From contig OZ245996.1 of the NCBI GenBank assembly GCA_965230205.1, positions 3,472,001 through 3,536,000 of the forward strand: 64,000 nt of DNA. The letters are read 5' to 3'. How positions within the stretch are numbered: the stretch's first letter is position 1; the number at the start of each line of letters is the position of its first letter. Positions 56,356 through 64,000 of this stretch are shown here, piece by piece. Made by a program: the position numbers and the translations under genes. The DNA is from CANLBN01 sp965230205. GTDB lineage: Bacteria > Pseudomonadota > Gammaproteobacteria > Pseudomonadales > Cellvibrionaceae. The notes below the pieces were generated by a model that did no database searches, was not told the origin of the DNA, and saw only the letters and a program-made list of their open reading frames with translations.

Positions 56356-57321
56356 TTAGTTATAAGAAAGTTCTACACAAATACGTTGTAACCACCTGTT
56401 ACCGCCAGACTTAGAATCTATCGAGTTTTTAATTGACATATTGCCTCGCCGTCCATGTAAAACCCCACCGCATGCTCCTTTTCTAATCGCATTTGAAAAC
56501 AGTAATAATGTTCCACTGGACAACTCAACAGACTTAATATCCTTGTCTCTAGCCATCTCAATTGCACTATGTAGTGATTCAATGGCAGACTTCCCTTCAG
56601 ACGTTAATGAGAAAATTCTATCTTCCTCGTAGAATCGGCAAGCGATCCAGCCATTCCCCAAATCATCGAGGACAGCGGAATCTGACAATAGTTTTTTATC
56701 AAAACCATCACCTGACGATATTGTATATATTGGTTTTTTTAAGCTCTCCAGTGTTTTTTCATCTAGATATTTAATAATATCGCTTACATATATGTATTCT
56801 GTCTCGACACCTGCTTCGCCCCTTATGCAAAACAGCGATAAAAATGTAGGGCTATTTTTCACAAACATATTTTCGGCATGAAAAGGAATGCTCCCTGCTC
56901 CCCGTCCAGATGCCTCCCCTACAAATTTTTTAACCGGTGTTATTTGGTGAATACATCCAGGCTGATGACTAGTTTCTTCTTCTTGCATAGCGCCACCTAG
57001 AAGGGCTCCAATGCCAACCAAACAAGTTTCACTTATTCTAGTTTTATTTGAAACACGTACTTCCAACGATTCATCATCGGGCAACTCTTCATCAAAAGGA
57101 AGATTTCCAATAGTGATCAATTCAGGGCCCCTACCTTCTTTCATCGCATCAATTGTAGAAAGAATATTTTGAGGCAAACTCTCTTTAACTAAGGGCAACA
57201 GGTCCTTGGCTACATCATTAGTTTTTTTATAGAAAATATTACTTCTCTTAAATACTTTTGATAATTCTAACAGCGATAATTTTTCAGGTTCAGACAATGA
57301 AAAATGTTTTTCTTTATACAC
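56356..57321 (-). CDS. TauD/clavaminate synthase-like Fe(II)/2-oxoglutarate oxygenase
   Basis: This 321-residue protein has the triad of the asparagine/arginine-oxygenase group: His148 and Glu150 (PFHAENMF, HxE rather than HxD), the distal His289 (GGVLHGRRG) and an arginine near 309-313 for 2-oxoglutarate. Hydroxylation of a small amino acid-like substrate is typical of relatives. It is the first enzyme gene of the cluster, followed 19 bp later by the enolase-superfamily gene. The substrate is unknown. Confidence 0.85.
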   Translation of the reverse strand: MYKEKHFSLSEPEKLSLLELSKVFKRSNIFYKKTNDVAKDLLPLVKESLPQNILSTIDAMKEGRGPELITIGNLPFDEELPDDESLEVRVSNKTRISETCLVGIGALLGGAMQEEETSHQPGCIHQITPVKKFVGEASGRGAGSIPFHAENMFVKNSPTFLSLFCIRGEAGVETEYIYVSDIIKYLDEKTLESLKKPIYTISSGDGFDKKLLSDSAVLDDLGNGWIACRFYEEDRIFSLTSEGKSAIESLHSAIEMARDKDIKSVELSSGTLLLFSNAIRKGACGGVLHGRRGNMSIKNSIDSKSGGNRWLQRICVELSYN

Positions 57322-57446
57322 AACAGAAGGCTCCTTAGCACAGCAGCTTTAAATAAGAGCCCAGTATACGTAACATTTTCTTTTATCTTAAATGACTTAT
57401 TAGATGCCATCATGAAAATAAGTTATAAGGAATATTGGCATCCCAA

Positions 57447-58334
57447 TCAACTATCCACTAATGCATTTTTTATCCATCTTTCAAACTGGAGGACATTTTT
57501 ATCATTTTTTTTATGGGGTGGCGTAATAAGATAATAGGCATAGCTGCTCATTACCTCGATATCCAAAACTTTAAGTAACGCCCCTTTTCGGATAAAATCT
57601 TTGCACAGAAAATCAGGGACCATGCCGATTCCAAGGCCCTCAACAGCTGCTTGGATCACCATATAAAAATGCTCACAACTGAAACATACGTTAGTACCTG
57701 AATCGTCTTGATTATAGAGGCCGAAAAACTCTTCCCATAAAAATGGGCGGGTATTTAAACCAATAAGTTGGTGATTTTTAAGGTCTTCAATGGAATCTAT
57801 GGGGGTTTTTTTATTCAGCTTAGGGCTTACAACAAGGTTCAGCTTCTCATTAAATAACAACTCAGCGCCATGATATTTTTTATCACTTGGGAAGCATCGT
57901 AGAGCAATATCCATTTTTTTTTTAGTCGAATCTATTACATCATTTTCTGAATCAATATTGATAGTAATATTAGGGTGCAATCTTTGGAACACCTCAACAC
58001 GCGAAAACATCCATAACGCACTCAATGAAGGCATGATATTGATAGTGAGTATTTCTTTGTCATGACTGACATAAAAATGCTCCGATCCCAACTCAATAAT
58101 ATCCATAGCTTTGGAGATTTTTGAAAGATACTGCCTACCTTCTGCCGTCAACTGAAGATTTGTCCCTTGACGATGAAATAAAGATGCATCTAAATGTTCT
58201 TCTAATAGCCTCATCTGTTTACTTACAGCGCTTTGTGTGACACACAAAATGTCAGCAGTTTTGCTAAAGCTTTCTGATTTGGCAGCAACCTCAAATACCC
58301 TTAATGCATTTAATGGCGGCAAATTTCTCTTCAT
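57447..58334 (-). CDS. LysR-family transcriptional regulator (GcvA-like)
   Basis: This 295-residue regulator starts with LPPLNALRVFEVAAKSESFS and the recognition helix TQSAVSKQMRLLEEHLDASL, typical of GcvA-type LysR proteins. It lies at the upstream edge of the minus-strand cluster, 125 bp from the oxygenase gene, and divergent from the chemoreceptor. It is the probable regulator of the cluster. Confidence 0.92.
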   Translation of the reverse strand: MKRNLPPLNALRVFEVAAKSESFSKTADILCVTQSAVSKQMRLLEEHLDASLFHRQGTNLQLTAEGRQYLSKISKAMDIIELGSEHFYVSHDKEILTINIMPSLSALWMFSRVEVFQRLHPNITINIDSENDVIDSTKKKMDIALRCFPSDKKYHGAELLFNEKLNLVVSPKLNKKTPIDSIEDLKNHQLIGLNTRPFLWEEFFGLYNQDDSGTNVCFSCEHFYMVIQAAVEGLGIGMVPDFLCKDFIRKGALLKVLDIEVMSSYAYYLITPPHKKNDKNVLQFERWIKNALVDS

Positions 58335-58525
58335 ACAACAGCCTGCTAGAGTTTGATAAGACAGCTTATTAGGGTGCTAATCTAACCCATACCCAACAAA
58401 ATAGTCATATGACTTATTTTCATGCTGGATGAGAAAAAGTCATTTGAGAACCTTATGGCCATGCACTATACCTATTGATATCTAAAGAAAAATATGCAGG
58501 AATTATCTACTAGGGCTATCAATCT

Positions 58526-60850
58526 ATGTCTATTAAAATCAAGCTAATACTTCTAATTGGATTTTTTTGCATAACTCCATTACTGATAGTAAGTGGAATA
58601 ATAGGTTTTAGTAGCATTAGCTTGTCTAGTTCAGCATTAGAGAACAAAATAGAATATCAGCAAAGAATGCTAACAGAATTAAAAAAGGAACAAATAGAGG
58701 ATTACTTTTCTTCCATTTCCTCTCAAGTAGAAGCTCAGTCAAAAAACCCAATAGTTATAGATGCTGCAGTTAGCTTCGAACATATATTTTTACAGTATAA
58801 TAATGGAAAAAATTCAGTCGATAAAAATTATGAAATTTTAGAAAGCTTCTATTCTAATGATTTCTTAAAAACATTAAGAGAAAAAAGTGGCGAAGAAGAA
58901 ATAAATACAGGAGGGATAATTAGCAAATTATCAAAATCAGCAATTAGCATACAAAAATCATATATAGTCGACAATCCTTTTCCAATATTAGTGAAAGAAA
59001 ATTTGAATTGGCTAAAAAATAATGATAGCTACGACAAAATGCATAAAGAAGTTCATCCTGGCTTTAGAGAATATATTAGTAATCTTGGCGCAACTGACAT
59101 TATGCTTGTTGATAGAATAGAGAAAAATATTGTTTATTCAGCTAAAAAAAATATTGATTTTGGAACTTCATTAGTTAATGGACCCTTCTCAAACACGCAC
59201 ATGGCAGAAGCAGGATTAGCCGCACTAGAAAATGATGAAGGTGAAGTTTATATCACAGACGTAAAATCATACCTGCCTTCTTATAATGCACCCGTTTTTT
59301 TTATCTCTGTCCCAATTTATGATTTTAATCAGATAACGGCGGCTTTAATCATACAGTTTGATACAAAAAAGATTGAATCAATCATGACATCAAATGAAAG
59401 ATGGGAAGAAATAGGACTAGGTAAAACTGGAGAAACCTATTTAGTAGGGGGTAACTATAAATTGCGTACAAATGTTCGCAAGGCTATAGAAACACCTAAA
59501 ATTTATTTAGATAGCATTGATTCCTCTAATGGAGAAACTAAAAAGGAAATGATTGAGAAACGTAGAACAGGAATCAATTTGCATCATATGGAAACCCCTC
59601 AAATTAAATTAGCTTTATCTAATAAAGCAGGATTTTTAAGAGGCATGAATTATAACGGTAAAGAAGTTTTGAGTGCGTACACTCCACTGACAATTAGGCA
59701 ACATACGTGGGCTCTAATTAGTGAAATAGAAGTGGCAGAAGCATTTGAAAGCTCTTTATTATTACAGAAAGAAATAATTAAAAATATTATCCTGGGTGTT
59801 TTAATCACGATTGCTATAACTACAATAATTACATGGCCAATTACAAATGTATTTGTACAGCCTCTAATAGAGGTTGTACGGACTTTAAAGCAGCTATCTA
59901 AAGGAGATGGAGACCTTACTCTCCAGCTTAATAACACTTCTAGGAAAGATGAAATAGGTGATTTAAGCCGCTCTTTTAATGAATTTATTAATTTTATGCG
60001 AATGCTCATTGAGCAAATTCAGCAAGCAACTTGCGAGCTAGCTACATCTTGTGCATATTTAGCTGAATTAGGAAAGGAAACTAAGTTAATGTCCAGTAGC
60101 CAAAAAAGACACATAAAAGAAGTTATGAGCTCAATTGGCACATTAAGCTTGAATATAAATGAAATTACAGATGATATTGTTACAGCTGAAAACAGTGCTG
60201 ACAAAGCAAAATCAAAAATTCAAGAAAGTGTTGTTAGTACTCAAAAATCATTTGACTCCATAAAGTATGCTAGTAAAGAAGTTAAACAAACTGAAGGACA
60301 TATGCAAAGCCTTTCGAGTCAGGTTGATAGTATCGCTTCAGTTTTAGAAGTTATAAATAATATTGCAGAGCAAACTAATTTATTAGCATTAAACGCTGCT
60401 ATTGAGTCAGCACGAGCTGGTGAACAAGGACGAGGGTTTTCTGTTGTTGCTGATGAGGTTCGTGCACTTGCAGGAAAGACTCAGCAATCAACTGTAGAAA
60501 TTGGCTTAACCACAAAGCAATTATCGAATGTTACTAATCAAACCTCTACTTCAATCATACAAGTGCAAGATTACACTCAATCAACTCAAAAAAGATCGTC
60601 AGAATCACTTAGAGATATGTCAGAAGTTTCAGAGATAATTTCTCAGATGTCAAATTTAAGCAAGTCAATTTCTGATTCTGCTAAAAAACAAACGACAGCA
60701 GTTAATGATATTAATGACAATATTTCAAATATCAGCAAATCAAGTAATATTGCTGATCAAACAACCCAAAATTTAGACAAATCAATAGAGAAATTAGAAT
60801 CGATATTAGAGAAAGTTAATCAACTCGTATCCCAATTTAAGGTAAGTTAG
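58526..60850 (+). CDS. Methyl-accepting chemotaxis protein
   Basis: This 774-residue chemoreceptor has an N-terminal membrane segment (about residues 6-28), a large periplasmic sensor of Cache type (residues 40-400), a second membrane segment (about 415-435), a HAMP domain (to about 485) and the signalling domain with EQTNLLALNAAIESARAGEQ and GFSVVADEVRALAGKTQQST. There is no C-terminal pentapeptide for the methyltransferase. It diverges from the LysR gene of the cluster; chemotaxis towards the cluster's substrate is inferred from position. Confidence 0.92.
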   Translation: MSIKIKLILLIGFFCITPLLIVSGIIGFSSISLSSSALENKIEYQQRMLTELKKEQIEDYFSSISSQVEAQSKNPIVIDAAVSFEHIFLQYNNGKNSVDKNYEILESFYSNDFLKTLREKSGEEEINTGGIISKLSKSAISIQKSYIVDNPFPILVKENLNWLKNNDSYDKMHKEVHPGFREYISNLGATDIMLVDRIEKNIVYSAKKNIDFGTSLVNGPFSNTHMAEAGLAALENDEGEVYITDVKSYLPSYNAPVFFISVPIYDFNQITAALIIQFDTKKIESIMTSNERWEEIGLGKTGETYLVGGNYKLRTNVRKAIETPKIYLDSIDSSNGETKKEMIEKRRTGINLHHMETPQIKLALSNKAGFLRGMNYNGKEVLSAYTPLTIRQHTWALISEIEVAEAFESSLLLQKEIIKNIILGVLITIAITTIITWPITNVFVQPLIEVVRTLKQLSKGDGDLTLQLNNTSRKDEIGDLSRSFNEFINFMRMLIEQIQQATCELATSCAYLAELGKETKLMSSSQKRHIKEVMSSIGTLSLNINEITDDIVTAENSADKAKSKIQESVVSTQKSFDSIKYASKEVKQTEGHMQSLSSQVDSIASVLEVINNIAEQTNLLALNAAIESARAGEQGRGFSVVADEVRALAGKTQQSTVEIGLTTKQLSNVTNQTSTSIIQVQDYTQSTQKRSSESLRDMSEVSEIISQMSNLSKSISDSAKKQTTAVNDINDNISNISKSSNIADQTTQNLDKSIEKLESILEKVNQLVSQFKVS

Positions 60851-61055
60851 TATTTAATAGCTGAAAAATCGACTGGCATAGGTTTCTTAATTCATATAAC
60901 AAGTCAATCGGCATCTAAATACCAGCTTCAGTCCAAACAACATGATAATCCGATGCAGCTTTTTCTTTTAAAGAGATTACTTAGGACAATGAGCACCAGC
61001 ATACATACAGCTTCAACATTCATGCAATATTAATGATGGATGTATTAGGCTGATA

Positions 61056-61667
61056 TTATTGAACAGGTGACTTAGATTGTGGATAGCTGCCCCCTTGCAA
61101 ACAGACTAATCCGCTTTCAAACCTTACTTTTCCGGTAGCATCTTCGTTTAATGAGCTATTTACGCCATCTATTTTATAGTTAATTTTTTTGGGGATATCC
61201 GTCGGGAGCTCCCACATACACGCTGCAATTACACAATTTTCTGATGATTGTCTGCAGCCATTTTTGGCACTGCCAACTATCCATTCACCATCCTCTTTTG
61301 CCAGAAGTTGAACAGAATTGTATCTAGGGTGCGATAAATACTGATTTCTAGCAAAGCGTCGGTCGTAAGGCAAGTATGGCCCTTGCCAGTTCGTCACTCC
61401 TTGAGCTTCAACCAAGTTTGATATTTTCAGGTATCCATATTTTATATTGGTATTTGAAGTGATGGGCAAAACCTGTCCCGTATCCTTTCTATAGCTTTCT
61501 GCCGCCGCCAAAATCTGAACAAGTTCCGCGATCACAGTATCTGCTTCAACGTCTGTTGCGTCCTGAGCATGCGCGATGTTTATCGCCAGAAGTATGCCGA
61601 AAGCTGAATACGCAAATTTAGTGTAGAACTTAGAAATAGTTCTTTGATTAAAGAGTATCATTTTCAT
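61056..61667 (-). CDS. Secreted protein resembling a pseudopilin body
   Basis: This 203-residue protein has a signal peptide ending AHAQ near residue 35. The stretch ADTVIAELVQILAAAESYRK is like the helix of type II pseudopilins, followed by CVIAACMWELPTDIPKKINY and a C-terminal region with a calcium-site-like DGVNSSLNEDATG. There is no prepilin peptidase motif. I cannot assign it. It stands alone. Confidence 0.6.
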   Translation of the reverse strand: MKMILFNQRTISKFYTKFAYSAFGILLAINIAHAQDATDVEADTVIAELVQILAAAESYRKDTGQVLPITSNTNIKYGYLKISNLVEAQGVTNWQGPYLPYDRRFARNQYLSHPRYNSVQLLAKEDGEWIVGSAKNGCRQSSENCVIAACMWELPTDIPKKINYKIDGVNSSLNEDATGKVRFESGLVCLQGGSYPQSKSPVQ

Positions 61668-61888
61668 TGTGAAGCGTCTAATTTTAAAATCCTTGGCATC
61701 TGCTGATTCTATAATAAATCACTAAAAATAAAAAACTATTTTATTTTTTTCAACGCTCACTTTTACTAGCCTACTTGGGACGGGTAAATTGCGTTCTACG
61801 CCTACTAACATCGGAGTTAATATTTATCTAAAAATAACCCTTTCATTGCAAGCTGAAAATCTGTGGGGTATAAGATTAGCCCAGAACA

Positions 61889-62914
61889 CTAATTCTTCAG
61901 TTCCTTTTGCCGAACAGCAGATTGTAATAACTTCGCTGCAAAACTCTCTGCAGATAGCGAAGAATCATTGCTTATGGCAATAACTGTAATATCATATTGC
62001 CCATTGTATTCGATTGTCGCATTGAACTCATGTTGGCTACTGCCTCCAGCATCCCCGAATCCCTCTCTCATTAATGTATCAAAACCAATACGTTTTTTGG
62101 CAGTTTCATCCAATAAATCGTTTTCTTTTAAAGCTCTAATCCAACGATGCAAATCTTTGGCTGTTGAAACCATACCTCCATTCCCAACAAGTACCCAGCT
62201 GTAGTCCCACTGAGCTGGCGAACTGCAACCTAAAATCGAATTCGATGTCGAGGCAATTGGTTGAAATGATTCTCCCCAAAAACCTGTAGATACCATTCCT
62301 GCAGGCAATAGTATATTGTCTCGAACATACTTCGTGTAATTCATTCCGGAGATCGTTTCAATCAATAAAGCTAATAATGTATAACCACTATTAGAGTATT
62401 CCTGCTTACTCCCGGGAGAAAATAAAAGTGGTCGATGCATAATCTCATTAAAAGCTTCAATTTTTGTCATCGGCTCAAAATCACCAAGTTTGCTTGTTTC
62501 ATGGTAGGTATCCAGACCCGAAGTATGCTCAAGTAACTGTCTAATAGAAATAGAGGCTTTATCCTCAGGCATATCGTTAATATATTGACTAACTGGATTG
62601 TCAATATTTAGCAAGCCATTTGCATCCAATTGTGCAATAGCAACCTTTGTAAACATTTTTGTTATGGAACCAATTGCTTGCACTGTGTCAGGTGAATTTG
62701 CAATGCTTTCATTACAGGATGCAAACCCGAAACCTTTCTCGAATAAAATTTTCTCCTTATCAGCAATGAGAATAACCCCGGAGAATTTTTTCTGCCCTAT
62801 TTTGGTTAAAATCTCCTGAGTAGATTCCTGCTTCAAAGTAACTTTTAATATAAAAGTAGCCACTACACCAAAAATAACGCAGGAACAAAATAGAACTATT
62901 TTTTTATGACTCAT
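61889..62914 (-). CDS. Beta-lactamase-fold serine hydrolase
   Basis: This 341-residue protein has an N-terminal membrane anchor or signal (residues 6-24) and the class C beta-lactamase/DD-peptidase motifs: Ser83-x-x-Lys86 (AIGSITKMFTK) and Tyr173-Ser-Asn175 (QEYSNSGYTLL). The length and pattern fit a peptidase or esterase of the serine hydrolase S12 group. The third motif near the C-terminus is not distinct. Substrate unknown. Confidence 0.87.
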   Translation of the reverse strand: MSHKKIVLFCSCVIFGVVATFILKVTLKQESTQEILTKIGQKKFSGVILIADKEKILFEKGFGFASCNESIANSPDTVQAIGSITKMFTKVAIAQLDANGLLNIDNPVSQYINDMPEDKASISIRQLLEHTSGLDTYHETSKLGDFEPMTKIEAFNEIMHRPLLFSPGSKQEYSNSGYTLLALLIETISGMNYTKYVRDNILLPAGMVSTGFWGESFQPIASTSNSILGCSSPAQWDYSWVLVGNGGMVSTAKDLHRWIRALKENDLLDETAKKRIGFDTLMREGFGDAGGSSQHEFNATIEYNGQYDITVIAISNDSSLSAESFAAKLLQSAVRQKELKN

Positions 62915-63034
62915 GATCTAAATACCGACATAATGTACTATCCAGCAAATACTCACATCCCTGTTCATTTTTTGTAAAACTGGCATCAATGCCCAACAGC
63001 AAAATTACTTCTCCTCGATATTAGTTTTATTTCG

Positions 63035-63685
63035 CTAAAAAAAGATATTAATGCCTGTAACTAGAGTATGTCGCGTCGTAAAGTTGCCACGAATACGGAA
63101 GCGATTATGGCGATAACCTATTTTGAGCTTTGTGCCTTTGAATGGAAAAAATGAAAAACCTACTGTAGCCCAATTTGCTTCAAGCCATTGATTGTCAGTG
63201 CTATAAAAAACCTCTTCTTCGATAAATGGTTTCATTTCTAAAGACGTCAGCTTCCAAGGCGCTGTGATTGTAAATTCCTGACGCAAGCGGATATCATCGT
63301 CACGCCAATCGAGAAACCGAAACTCTACTCGAGAACGGCTTGTCAGTCTCCAGCCATTCTGTACGTTGCCATAATAGAGCTCAGTCATCGGTCGCTGCTC
63401 TGTTCGCCAATCATCGCCAATACGAAACCGGGCAGCCCGATACCCTACCCGAGCGCTCCAGTTTTTGTTGATTTGATATCCCAAGCTAACGCCTGTGAAC
63501 CCCAAAAAAAGCTGCTCATTATCTCGTCGAATAGCTAAATTGGAACGAGAAAGAATAAACCAATCTTTATTCAGGTCCTTCTTAAGCAGAAGGTTATGTG
63601 ATGAGCCCCAATCGTCTTCAGCGTGAAGATCTGATGCAGAAATAAAAACAAAAAATAATATCAATGAGGAAGGTAGGCGTAACAT
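63035..63685 (-). CDS. DUF2490-family outer membrane beta-barrel protein
   Basis: This 216-residue protein has a signal peptide ending near residue 22 and alternating hydrophobic strands (YQINKNWSARVGYRAARF, TKLKIGYRHNRFRI) of a small beta-barrel, ending with aromatic ITGINIFF. It matches the DUF2490 group of unknown function. It follows the CBS-domain gene by 12 bp on the same strand. Confidence 0.8.
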   Translation of the reverse strand: MLRLPSSLILFFVFISASDLHAEDDWGSSHNLLLKKDLNKDWFILSRSNLAIRRDNEQLFLGFTGVSLGYQINKNWSARVGYRAARFRIGDDWRTEQRPMTELYYGNVQNGWRLTSRSRVEFRFLDWRDDDIRLRQEFTITAPWKLTSLEMKPFIEEEVFYSTDNQWLEANWATVGFSFFPFKGTKLKIGYRHNRFRIRGNFTTRHTLVTGINIFF

Positions 63686-63697
63686 TAATAGACTCTA

Positions 63698-64000
63698 TCA
63701 AGGGTCATAATGAATTTTTTTATCTCGTAAGCGATCACGAAATCGTTCTTTTGCCAAAGCCTGCATATCAACTACAGTATCACGCTCATCAACAATCTCA
63801 CGGCCTAATAAGGTTTCAATAGCATCTTCCAACGTCACGATACCAGAAATTTGCCCAAACTCGTCCTCAACTAAAAATAAATGAGCTCTTTGTTTAATAA
63901 ACATATCCAGTAATTTCTGTACAGATAGCTTTTCCGACACATGGAAAATAGGCTTGGCCAATTCGCTGATAGGACGTTTGCCCTCACCTTTATAGGATGC
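63698..64000 (-). CDS. CNNM/CorC-like (hemolysin-related) CBS protein, partial
   Basis: The frame runs from the window edge (64000) and encodes about 100 residues, with ASYKGEGKRPISELAKP in front of CBS motifs. The part GIVTLEDAIETLLGREIVDE is the typical end of a second CBS domain, and the following VVDMQALAKERFRDRL ends the gene. It is the C-terminal part of a DUF21+CBS membrane protein, probably with the CNNM/magnesium transport or CorC-like role. The 5' part lies outside the window. Confidence 0.85.
   Translation of the reverse strand, partial: ASYKGEGKRPISELAKPIFHVSEKLSVQKLLDMFIKQRAHLFLVEDEFGQISGIVTLEDAIETLLGREIVDERDTVVDMQALAKERFRDRLRDKKIHYDP

Noticed and set aside
1..64000. CRISPR array, prophage, integron or tRNA genes
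   Set aside because: No regular spacer-repeat array, phage structural gene, integrase or cloverleaf sequence was seen on either strand. This was read by eye and short tRNAs could be missed.

Overview
The window looks like chromosome from a marine gammaproteobacterium with an AT-rich genome. The evidence is the mix of gene families: TonB-dependent heme uptake, a NavMs-like sodium channel, a DddP-type M24 lyase, two TAXI-type TRAP binding proteins, an FeS-BCP photolyase, and perfect matches to Fur, FNR/Anr and LexA operators. I saw no rRNA, tRNA, CRISPR array, transposase or prophage gene. Assignments were made by reading motifs; no search was run.

Region 1 (1-10.3 kb) is an iron and heme island under Fur control. 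The plus strand has an outer-membrane heme receptor, a HmuS-type heme-handling protein, tonB, exbB and exbD. The minus strand has bacterioferritin, its ferredoxin bfd, and hmuVUT preceded by two unrecognised genes and a 56-residue hemP. Fur-box sequences precede the receptor, bfd and hemP. A perfect 15-bp inverted repeat covers the tonB start codon.

Region 2 (10.5-19.3 kb) holds stress functions: an FNR-box-headed pair of universal stress proteins, a VOC protein, a ThrE-like exporter, a DUF502 membrane protein, a GMP-synthase-like amidotransferase, a redoxin, a secreted protein frameshifted in its signal peptide, a DUF2024 protein, and an AhpD-like protein divergent from a MarR regulator with a palindromic operator between them.

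Region 3 (19.3-26.7 kb) is a catabolic cluster: LysR regulator, Fe(II)/2-oxoglutarate oxygenase, a protein carrying the full DddP residue set, a mandelate-racemase-type enolase, a 2-hydroxyacid dehydrogenase, a class II aldolase and a beta-hydroxyacid dehydrogenase. Four 22-23-bp-spaced repeats lie in front of the DddP-like gene.

Region 4 (26.8-41 kb) is mixed: a TRIC-type membrane protein, a DJ-1/PfpI protein, a ribbon-helix-helix protein, a three-gene binding protein/histidine kinase/response regulator operon, a frameshifted second-type FtsH, an OmpA-like lipoprotein with a DksA/TraR zinc-finger protein, a bacterial voltage-gated sodium channel, a LexA-boxed radical-SAM/DUF4130 pair, and an FeS photolyase. 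FNR-type boxes precede ftsH and the lipoprotein as well as the stress-protein pair.

Region 5 (41.6-60.9 kb) is a second, twelve-gene minus-strand catabolic cluster: LysR, TauD/clavaminate-synthase-like oxygenase, enolase-superfamily enzyme, TAXI binding protein, fused TRAP permease, thiolase, two crotonases, ADP-forming acyl-CoA synthetase, a family 3 binding protein, a FadN-like fusion and a second TAXI binding protein. A chemoreceptor diverges from it. The inferred logic is import, oxygenation, enolase chemistry, CoA activation, beta-oxidation and thiolysis of an unidentified carboxylate.

Region 6 (61-64 kb) has a secreted pseudopilin-like protein, a beta-lactamase-fold serine hydrolase, a DUF2490 protein and the C-terminal part of a CNNM/CorC-like CBS protein cut by the window edge.
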